Below, one piece after another: positions 55,193 through 64,000 of a stretch of 64,000 nucleotides of DNA. The notes under the pieces are model-generated. The model did not search any database. It saw only the letters and a program-made list of their open reading frames with translations, and was not told the DNA's origin. How positions within the stretch are numbered: the stretch's first letter is position 1; the number at the start of each line of letters is the position of its first letter. The translations under genes were made by a program, and so were the position numbers. Source of the DNA: Cryptomeria japonica (Eukaryota > Streptophyta > Pinopsida > Cupressales > Cupressaceae); contig NC_081414.1 of the NCBI RefSeq assembly GCF_030272615.1, positions 769,370,153 to 769,434,152 on the forward strand, written 5' to 3'.

Positions 55193-56394
55193 TTAACCCA
55201 AGAACACCTGTAAATTTATCTATGAGATAGCCAATCTCAATCAGTGAAACACTTCAGGGCGTGGACAACATAACATAGGACCCTAATTGATCCTCCTGCA
55301 CTTCAGGTTCTGCTAGACCTAGGGGGGGACACCCTTTTGATGCATGAAATTAACTCATTTACTCACCATGACAACATCAATGAAGCAGATAAACCATTCT
55401 ACAAGCTCACCCAATTTAGAAACACACTATAGATTGGCTAAATTTGTATAAACCATAATGAAAATAGAGCTTGGAATGAAAAGAACACACCCCTACACAT
55501 AAAGGGAAATAGATTTGTCTTTATAATTGTAAATCTGAAAACTATCCCCAAATCTACAAGACCAGTGCCTTGTTCATTGGACAACAGAATCACACACAGA
55601 ATTGCAAATATGCATCCTAGTTACAAAGTGGTTTTCCTTGAACAATATCCCTGCATTAACACCTTATATTAATGCATTACTCAGATCCATTCACAAAATT
55701 ATCAAATCTGGGACACATTCCATTATTCATGACTGATTACAGAGTTTAAAACCTTCATTGAAGGATACCCACAAACAATCACACATCTTCCTTGAAATTG
55801 ACAAATTTCATCCTCCTTGAGGATTGAATTCATAATAATGAAAAAAAACATATCACAGAGACAATCTTGTGGGAAATTACTCATGCCTGACACAAGTAAA
55901 GTCTGCAACTAGAAAACACATCTTGAATACTGCATTGTAATCCTCTGTACCCTGAAACCAAACAAAAGCATTTACAAACTTGGGTCAAGATATTCAAAAA
56001 ATGGAAGCCATCAAATCTAGAGCATTTCTCCAAATTTTCAGAACCCTTACAACTAAGAAGAAATTGGAATAAGAAGGAGAGGGAAAAAGATTAGGTCTGC
56101 AACCAAAATTGCCAAGTGTCTCCTTTGTCCCTAACTGCAAAAATATCTCTCTCATTCCCATGGAAACTTCTCTTAAAATATCCCACATTTGTCAAAATCA
56201 GCTACCTAATTGGATTCCTCATCTCGAGAGATTTCCGACAACATATAATACTTGGTATTTTGGCCAAAAATAAGCCCCTGAGCGAATTAATCATTTAGTG
56301 TGCACAATCATTTAAATTTTTCAATTTATTAATATAGTTGAAACTATATATTAAACTTGAATTTAACTTTGATTTTTTTGCTCTGATTTTGGAC
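55193..56394. other. LINE 3' end and non-coding flank
   Basis: No gene seen. The LINE 3' untranslated region must start here, but I could not find a poly(A) tail or a target duplication, so its end is not set. Confidence 0.35.
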
Positions 56395-56960
56395 TGATGC
56401 CCTGCCATGTGGCGGTCTCTGATTGGTCGATGGGATCCACTAGGTGCCACCTCAGAGGACACCTCATCCTTCTGCCATGTGTCTGCTTTGTCACTGCCAC
56501 TTGTCTGTCCACCTGTATACCATGTGTGCGCCATGTCACCATCACCTATGTGCCACTGGGACGGGACCCACCTGCTAGACCGCCATGTCAGACTAACACC
56601 TTGCTTTCACCATTTCACAATGGGTCTTCGGGCTTGATCTCCGCGGACTTGCTCGATCTTTAACTTCTCACTTTCGCTGTGTTTCGGCCTGGGCTTTTCA
56701 CCATTTCGCAGCCCTTAATTGGCAAGCTTCTTTCCTTCGCGAAGTCGTGTGAGCCATCCGATCTCCCAAAGCTGCATGGTCTTTAACTCACTCCTTCTCT
56801 GCAAAATTTTTCTCACCTTGGGAACCATGCCTACGTGGGGTCCACCTGTCACCATCTGTCATCTCCTCTGATTGCCTTGGGATTCATGCCCATGCGTGTG
56901 GGGTCCGCTTGGGCGCCCAACAGGCATCGTCTGTCAAAAGCCTTGAGGCTTTGACATATT
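56395..56960. other. GC-rich stretch with repeated CCATGTG/CCACCTG motifs
   Basis: Distinctly GC-richer than its surroundings, with many E-box-like CATGTG and CACCTG words. Open frames on both strands here are short and unsupported. A TATA-like 'ttataaac' follows at about 56,979, so a decayed promoter region is possible but unproven. Confidence 0.35.
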
Positions 56961-59451
56961 AGATGTGTGGGTTATTGGTTATAAACACCAAAAAGTTCCC
57001 CTCCATAGTGAATGTGGGATAATGTTATTCTGCCTGGGATTGTGTTTTTTGAAGCTTTCTGCAGAGCTTTAATGGAAGATTCTTTTACATTTGCTTGGAA
57101 TTCAATGGCCCTCTCAACCATGCCATACTAGGAGGAGTACATTCTCATGGCAGGGGGAGATTGGCGTTAATCTTGGTAATTGCATTACTTGGACTTTCAT
57201 TTGCCTCTTTTAATGCCTTCTACATTGTCATTCTATCACGCAAGGAGAGATGGGAGACCATGCCATGGAGGAGACTATTGCAGAGCCGTGAAGTTTGTTT
57301 TCAATACGGTCCTTAGCCACCACACCTCTGGGGATGAGGAGGCATGTGAGAGGATTCAAACTAGAGTTACTACTTCCAAAAACACTTGCTTGAGAATTTT
57401 CTGCATCCTATAAACTCCAATGCCAAATAGCAGGGAGGAAATCTGCTACATGTTGCTTCTTTTAATTTGTTTTCCACCACATAGGATGTTAGCAGAGGTT
57501 TGCAGTCACACCTTATACCTGTCAATGTGTATCGCTTGGAAGCTTTCTACAACCTCATGAACAATTTTCCCTTTGCAAATCATTTCCAACACCCTCTCCA
57601 GCACCACGTTTTATGCTACAACAAAGAGGAAGTATGCTGGGATTTGATTTGTTTATGCTCCAACACATGAGAGCGGGGAAAGACAATACTACTGCTTGTA
57701 TTTTCTTGAAACTATCAATGCCCTCTACCAGTCATCACGTGCCATTGGAAATGGGCATTCAACCTGCCAACATGCATTTGCTTGAATGTTTTTACTACTG
57801 CCAAAGCCACGTAGCAATTGCTGAAACCTCTACAGTCTTCTCCAACACCACGTTGCAACAAGGAAGGAGTTTTAGTTTTGAATACAATTTCATAGTGCAT
57901 TGGGGCTTCAACACATATGGTACTTCCAAGGCCACACACAACAGAGAAAAAAAAATGGCACATGCTTGGAAGTTTATAATATGGTCTACTATACTGAATG
58001 GGATTCTCTAGCAATACACCAATATTCAAAAAGATGTCTTTCAGAGCGTCAATACCCTCACCAATTCTCTTTGTTAGTTCCATAAGAGTCATCCCATCAA
58101 AAATGTCAATAATCTTATCACGTTAAAAACATATTTCTCTCTTTGGCCTACACATTAGCATTTCAGATATATGTCCATTCATCCATATGTAACCAGTCAA
58201 ATGAAGTCGCCTTTTACCATCCTATTGGCGAATTGCAATCGAGCCAGGTCGGGCCCCAAAGTGGGTCCGACTAAAAAAAAATTGTTTTCAATGCAACTGA
58301 CCTCTGAAATGCTTCACGGACCTCAAACATACCTCTAGAAACGATCGTCGTTGTTTTTGGATCATAAAATTGAATTTTACAACTTTCAGGCACTTGCGCC
58401 ACATTTTCACATTTAATCGCAAAGACATTTTTCAAGTCAGTCAAAACACCTTTCTGGAGCTCACCATCTAATAGGCGTGTACTCTGATATACAAGGATGA
58501 ATTCTACCAAACAGTTTCTCATGACGAGTCCCAAGAAAAGAGATATTAATTGGCGAAAATGACTAACCGGCTTTGTCGACACTGCGGACTTGACGAAGTC
58601 AATGTTCTGGCAACACATTATGTCTTTCTCAAAAATATCAAACGACCTCTGTAGGCCCTCAAATTTGAAACATAGGTACCTTGAAGTACATATTAAAACT
58701 AGAAACATAGCTCATCATTTATATCAATAATATCTCAGAACAAACATTTTGGCATAACACTCAGTGAGGCAACTTTTACACATGTGAAACAGGGCTCCGA
58801 CTAGGCACTGAAACAGGGACTTGTCAAAACATACAAACTGCAAATAGTTCGAGCTTGGAAATCTGAGCAAATGGATTCATAAGGACTTGAAATTTTGCAA
58901 GATAACTCACATTTATTCATAGAATCCAATCCATTTTTAAATTCTTCATGACAATCAACAGGGCAAAAGATATAAACACCCAAAGTAGGCTACTCAATAA
59001 AATCTGCATTTGTGCCTAAAATGCACTTTCAGCTCACCCCTCGAAATGGGTACCTGGTAGACTTATCCAAACTGAATTCTGAAAGTTGCACATCACTACA
59101 TAGGCCAAATGAAAGGTGTAGGACATGTTTCCTGAGCCTTACCCTTTGAAAATCAACTAGCTCCATTTTGCCCTTTCTCTAACTAGGCCATTCAGACTGA
59201 CTCATTTGGAAATGCAAAGCAAAAATTTGAATTGGGCCTCAAAACTTGACTCAATTTTAATGAGTCCCAACAGAAGGATCGCACGTTAATCATGGTAGTA
59301 TTAATGACTAATCATCAAATATTTAGAAAGGAAATGATAGCTCGTTAGAAGGACAGAGTGCTAAATAAGATTATTAAATTTTTGCATGCTTTGTGGGTGT
59401 GTATTTTCAAAAAGGCAAGTGTCATTTAGAAGATGGCTCTGAAGTTGTAAA
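56961..59451. other. Non-coding or unrecognised sequence
   Basis: No transposon domain or host gene recognised. A semi-open plus frame runs from about 57,400 to 58,120 with at least seven stops, and a 145-codon minus frame lies at 58,271-58,708; neither resembles a family I know. A 73-codon frame at 57,095-57,316 has one hydrophobic stretch ('LALILVIALLGLSF') and is unsupported. Confidence 0.3.
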
Positions 59452-60272
59452 TGTTAGGGGTCCCATAGATACTGAGAGGGGGGGGTGAATCAGTATCTAA
59501 CCAGTGATTAGAATTTCTTAACTTAAAACATGCAGAACATAATATAATAGTGTATTGGTATGCAATAAATAATGCAATAAACATAATCAAGAACATCCAC
59601 ATGAAAGTACACCATAACACAAGATTTTTAATGAGGAAACCCAGTGTGGGAAAAACCTCTATGGGATTTGTGACCCACAGTATTCACTCACTGGCCAATA
59701 AGAGAATATTACTTACAATAGGGGCCTGTACATGCAGGAAGGCCAACTGCCTAGAGCTCACTGCTCAATGGGAAGTCACACTGACTTACAAATAAGGATT
59801 ATACAAATCTAATAACTTGTACTACTTTACAATAGCATCTTCAATGCCAAATTCAGTATCGGTTCCTGCTCTGTTCTTTACATATACCTCTTGACCTATA
59901 TTTCGCACATTAGGTCTACCTAATATTTTTCTTTATGCTTCTACATCACTCTTATAAAATGCCTACAATGATCTCCTTTATATATAAGAATCATTTTACA
60001 ATTTGCCAAGTCGGCTTACAATAATAAACAAAATATTACATAACAAAAATCTTGTCGGCCTCTATGCCAATATACCTCTTTTCTTCTATGTCGGTGCCGG
60101 TGTCCTGATGTGCTGGTGTATTGTGTGATTTGCTAATGCTGGTGCACTATCTTGTCGGTGTAATGCTTTTCCGATATAATGTCTTGCCGGTGCCATAGGA
60201 TTGCAAGGTTTCCATCAATGACAAAACCTTCAATCACATACAATGTCTCATTGGAGTGTGCATATGCCAACA
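59452..60272 (-). repeat. 3' LTR of the second non-autonomous element
   Basis: About 821 bp. On the minus strand it starts TGTTGGCATATG and ends with a C-rich run, 'CTCTCAGTATC' and 'CCTAACA', like copia B's LTR end ('TTAACA'). The outer boundary is set by that similarity. Confidence 0.75.
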
Positions 60273-60284
60273 ATCTCCCCCTTT
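60273..60284 (-). promoter_or_regulatory. Polypurine tract of the second non-autonomous element
   Basis: Minus-strand AAAGGGGGAGAT directly before TGTTGG, identical to the tracts at 19,504 and 42,716. Confidence 0.85.
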
Positions 60285-60609
60285 GGCATTGATGACAACA
60301 CTCATGAGAAATTTCAAAAAGTATCCAAAAAGGTGTAGTCCAAAAAAGTTACCAAAAATGTGAGAGCTCCCCCTGAGCACATGATTCTTGTGTTTTGAAC
60401 TTTTGAACTTTCTCATCCCACTACTCCCCCTTTGGCATCAATGACAAAGGTTGTCAAGATGTCAGTAGAGTTTGTAGTTTCAACTATCCATATCCTCAAC
60501 CTTGTAGTTGGGTAGTTATTATCTGAAAAAGATCTCCCAAAATTAAGTTTATAATCCATAAACTATCCTTTATTGTTGTCTCAGTTCTCTTTACTGTACT
60601 AGTGAGATG

Positions 60610-63600
60610 CTACAAATGCTCTATTGGTGTTTTGCTTCCCTGTGTTAATGCCTCAGAAATTTCCTTCTGCAGAGATGCTAAATAGTCCAATCTTGGACTT
60701 AGTTTAGATCTCAAATGTTTTGCCTTGTTTATTATTCTTTCTTTTTCCCTTTCTAATTTGAGTAGTTCTTCCTCAAAATTTGCTATCTTCTCTTCAAAAA
60801 CTGATAGTGAATCCGGTGAGTTGACAAAGTTGTCTACAAGTTTATTTATCTCATCCTGTGCCTTGCTTATTTTCTTGTCAATATCTATAGTCAAAAAGTT
60901 TGTTTTACATGTATCTTTATACAGATTTTTGTATTCTTTCAACAAACTACATAGTTCCGGTAGAAGTGTGTCAAAATCTCTGTTACACTTCTTTATTTCC
61001 TCATCAAAGAATTTTTGTTTTTCAATTTCTAGCTTATCCTTTACTGATTCTTCCTTTATTTTCTCAATGTTTTCAAAAATATATTTATACAATGTATCCA
61101 ATTGTCCTAAAGAATCTTTATTATCTATATTACAGTTGGGAGCTATTACCTTCAAAATTGGTATGGAATCATCAATTGCTTTATAAGCCTGTGAGTTGCA
61201 GTTAGTTATTTTCTTGATAGAGTCAAGTAATACCTCAGTCACATTTGTTGACTTGAATACTGATGATGATCCAACAATCTAAGTACCAGTGGAAGTAACC
61301 ATGCTTGTATTGACCTCTGGTAGGTCAGTTTGTGTCTGCATTTCTTTTAGCACTGGTTTTCCTACTTCACTGGTTACCGGTGGCACTATTTCCTTATGTA
61401 CCTGTTGTTCCAGAGCCTTTTGCTCTGTTGGTTTCTCTGTATGTTGTGTTGTCTTTGTCTATGACTTAGTCTCTACCTTTTTTCTCTATATCTTCTGCCG
61501 ATTTCTCTATTTCCCCTGCTACCGAAGGCTCATTAGCCATGTCTGACTTGTCAGTTGTATCTTTGTCCACTATTATGTTGATCTTCTAAGTATCAACATT
61601 CACAGTATATAAGACTTCAAAATTAGGATTTTTATCCTCTACATCCATACTTTCTGTTGTCGATTGATCTTCAGTAGTTGTTATTTTCACCAATGGGGGT
61701 AGGTTGTCTTTAACTTTGATGCTTGGTGGTGCACCAACTTTGCCTTTCCCCTTATCTCTATCCTTCTGATATACCTTTATAGGTTTAGGATTCCTGTACT
61801 CTTCTTGCTTTTCTTTCTCAACCAGGAATATATCCCATCCATCTTTTGTTCTATCACTTCATTAACTCTTCCTGCCATTAGTGAAATATGTCGGTGTGCA
61901 GTAGAGAATACTATTCGGTTTGCTTGAGCAATCAAATCATCAATTTCCTTTGAAGAGTTTACCGGATATACAGCAAGTAGCTTCTCTTTTTTTATTTTCT
62001 TATCTAAGTCTATCACTACTTGCCTTTTGGCCTCAAGTCTTTTAAATAATTCATCAGGAATTTCATTTATTACCTCCATCAAAAATTTCTTGTACATGTC
62101 CATATGTAATATAACACTGTTCTCAACTTGCTCTTTTTCATCAACAGTTAGAGTGTCATAAATTTTCTCTATATTCTTCAGTTTTCCTTCCTCTGTGATT
62201 TCATTTAGTAGTATATCAAGAGGGGCCAAGTCTCTGTTTGTCCTTTTCTTCTTCTTTGGTGTGGCCTTTCTAACCGGAGATCTCACTGCTTGTTGCTTTT
62301 GCATTGTTCTTCTAGGTGAAGGTGTGGTTGCTGGTGAGGGATCTCTTTTTCTTACAACTCTTTTAAAATTTGCTAGCATGTCACCTTTCGAAGAAGTACC
62401 TATCAGTGATAGGTGAGTTTCAGGTTGTGGAGCTGCCAACTCATCCTCTGTTATGCCGATTTTCTTTAATACATCTTCCTTAATGGCTTTTGCTTGTCTA
62501 TACCCTTTCCTCACAAATGCCTCAACCTTCTTTACTCTTTTCTTTGATTGTATTTGGCTTTCTATAGTCTCAGCACTACCAAATACTTCTTCCTTAGGTT
62601 CATTGGGGGCTTCCAGAAGTGCTTTAGCATATGTTTCAACTATATGGTCATATGTTTCATAGCCCATCTCGGTTACCCAAATTGTTCTTGGGATGACCGC
62701 TTGCATCTAGATTTCATCTTTCTTAATAACAAAGCATATATCATCTTTGTATTTGTCTACTATTTTTTGAGATAACCTTATTCTTTTCTTCATTTTGGTC
62801 TTTAATGCTTGGAAAAAGTCATGAATATTGTTCTCCTTGTTCTCACCCATGTTATTGAATAGTTCAGTCAATTGTTTTCCTACCGGTATGTCATATCCAA
62901 GTTCTTTATAACCTATACCGAGAACCTATTTTGTTATGTGTAGCATTAGGCATACTAACAGATTTCCAAATCTGAAAGTTCCTTTCTTGTCCTTCTTGAT
63001 CTTTCCAAGGTTGTCAATTAGTTCATCCTTTAACCATTCACATATGTCAATTTTTGCATTGTCTGTTACCATATCATAAGCACTCTTAATTCATAAACTT
63101 GAAACTCAGTTAAGTCTATTAGCATGAGTGGCTTTATAACCTAATATCATACTGATGAGTCTCACATTGACATCTTTTACATCATTAACCCTTAAAGACC
63201 TCTTGTCAAATGTAGCACCAGTTAGGTTTATAACTAGGTCATTGGAAACCTTCTTGGTTTTATCTAGTCTCTTATCGGTGGTCGGTAACCCTGTGATAGC
63301 TTTCAGAGCTTCCTTGGTGATTTTATGGATTGCATCTAACCAGAAAAATTCTCCATGTACTCTGCTTAAAACTATCCTAATCACATCCTTAGGAAATTCA
63401 GGAATGCTAAGGATTTCTGTAAATCCTAGGGTTTCAATAATCTTATGTTCATCTTTTATATTGCCGGTATAATCACATATCATGGTTTTGATTTCCTCAT
63501 CTCCTAACTCTTCAATGTTGCAGTGGATGTACATTCTGGGGTCTTCAACATATACAACTCCTTTAGGGATTTGAGAAAAAGCACCTAAGGTATCATCCTT

Positions 63601-63702
63601 CTTTGCTATCTCGGGAACTAACTGAAATACGGGCCTAGGTCTTTTTATTACTTCCACAATAGTAGGGTTCCCTATGTATTCAATTGCAGAGGTGGATGCC
63701 AT
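60610..63702 (-). pseudogene. Large non-pol ORF of unknown function (element copy 2)
   Basis: Minus strand. N-terminal domain 63,702-63,106 ('MASTSAIEY', 'EELGDEEIKTMICD', 'IRIVLSRVHGEFFWLDAIHKITKEA', 'ILGYKATHANR') aligns with 39,104-39,690. A decayed middle follows, then 62,706-61,777 with a basic linker ('RKATPKKKKRTNRD'), the 'VDEKEQVENSV' domain and 'KKIKKEKLLAVYPV', aligning with 40,200-41,000. A charged linker follows (61,243-61,776) and then a C-terminal coiled coil 61,242-60,610 ('KDSLGQLDTLYKYIFENIEKI'), aligning with 41,703-42,149. The Lys/Glu array of copy 1 is absent. Function unknown. Confidence 0.8.
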
Positions 63703-63840
63703 GATTAAATACCTTTTACTGCCTTGGATGGATGATTGCTTGGAGTGTGCTTACTTCTTGCTCGAAATGCCTTTGCTCGGAGTCTTCGCACTCTCTAAAA
63801 ATTTGAAATCACGGTGAAATGAAATGGAGCTAAAACCTTA

Positions 63841-63850
63841 CTTTTATAAT
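63841..63850 (-). promoter_or_regulatory. Possible internal TATA box upstream of the novel ORF
   Basis: Minus-strand ATTATAAAAG about 140 bp before the ATG at 63,702. Copy 1 has a weaker TTTAAAAG before its ATG. This could drive the ORF separately from the LTR. Confidence 0.35.
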
Positions 63851-64000
63851 GTCTTTTCACCATCTACCACATTAATTGCATGTTGGTTAAGTATTCACTT
63901 AACATTGTTTTCCGGTAATAAGTAATTTTCAACTTCTTATCTCTAACCGAGGGAATAATTAGCACGTGTCATTAGATTGCCAAACCCTCAAGGAAATTTT

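Larger units (their letters stand above)
59452..64000 (-). mobile_element. Second non-autonomous copia-like element (runs off the window)
   Basis: Minus strand: 3' LTR (59,452-60,272), polypurine tract and the same large non-pol ORF as the element at 36,166-43,967. The 5' portion (LTR, primer site and gag-like part) would lie beyond 64,000. The left flank GTAAA (59,447-59,451) is the candidate target duplication; its partner is out of view. Confidence 0.82.

Noticed and set aside
57400-58120. Semi-open plus frame that could be a decayed host gene
   Set aside because: At least seven stops, no recognisable motif and no splice structure; not clearly different from chance.
58271-58708. 145-codon minus-strand frame
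   Set aside because: No recognisable domain, no repeat or element context, and no supporting start or promoter signal.

Overview
The window is a piece of plant nuclear genome made almost entirely of retrotransposons; no intact host gene, tRNA, rRNA or CRISPR array was found. The mix (Ty1/copia with initiator-Met primer sites, a Tat-like Ty3/gypsy element with two RNase H domains, a plant L1-type LINE with a DUF4283-like ORF1 and an RNase H, solo LTRs, deep nesting and heavy stop-codon decay) indicates a large-genome seed plant. A conifer is plausible but is not proven by the sequence.

Layout. 1-3,354: AT-rich flank, a solo LTR (477-1,706, TSD ATTTG) and a degenerate copia 5' LTR. 3,380-3,942: copia gag start, ending abruptly. 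3,943-5,909: integrase/RT of a second copia (fragment A). 5,910-17,456: minus-strand Tat-like gypsy element truncated at both ends, with a 16-unit tandem array in its 3' untranslated region. 17,457-21,040: copia fragment B, which repeats the last 0.9 kb of A and then runs through RT, RNase H, polypurine tract and 3' LTR. 21,041-27,681: young complete minus-strand copia C inside B's LTR (TSD GTTAA). 27,794-32,905: decayed copia D, interrupted by a gypsy solo LTR (28,065-29,172, TSD GCAGT). About 33,700-55,192: a LINE split by two LTR elements, a non-autonomous copia-like element (36,166-43,967) and a gag-protease-only gypsy-like element (46,823-54,741, TSD GGAAT). 55,193-59,451: no recognisable gene. 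59,452-64,000: minus-strand relative of the non-autonomous copia-like element, cut by the window edge.

The most interesting content is the non-autonomous copia-like family. Two copies on opposite strands lack protease, integrase, RT and RNase H. In the place of pol they carry a conserved reading frame of about 1,000-1,100 codons of unknown function. One copy adds a long Lys/Glu repeat. The family shares its polypurine tract and LTR start with autonomous copia B, which suggests it is mobilised in trans.

Much of the decay is C-to-T type. Copia C has one uninterrupted frame across gag-pol broken only by four stops, each explained by CAG-to-TAG or CGA-to-TGA. The gypsy fragment at 5,910-17,456 is flanked by 0.9 kb direct repeats of copia that share the same premature stops, which points to a rearrangement (or an assembly/haplotype join) rather than normal integration.
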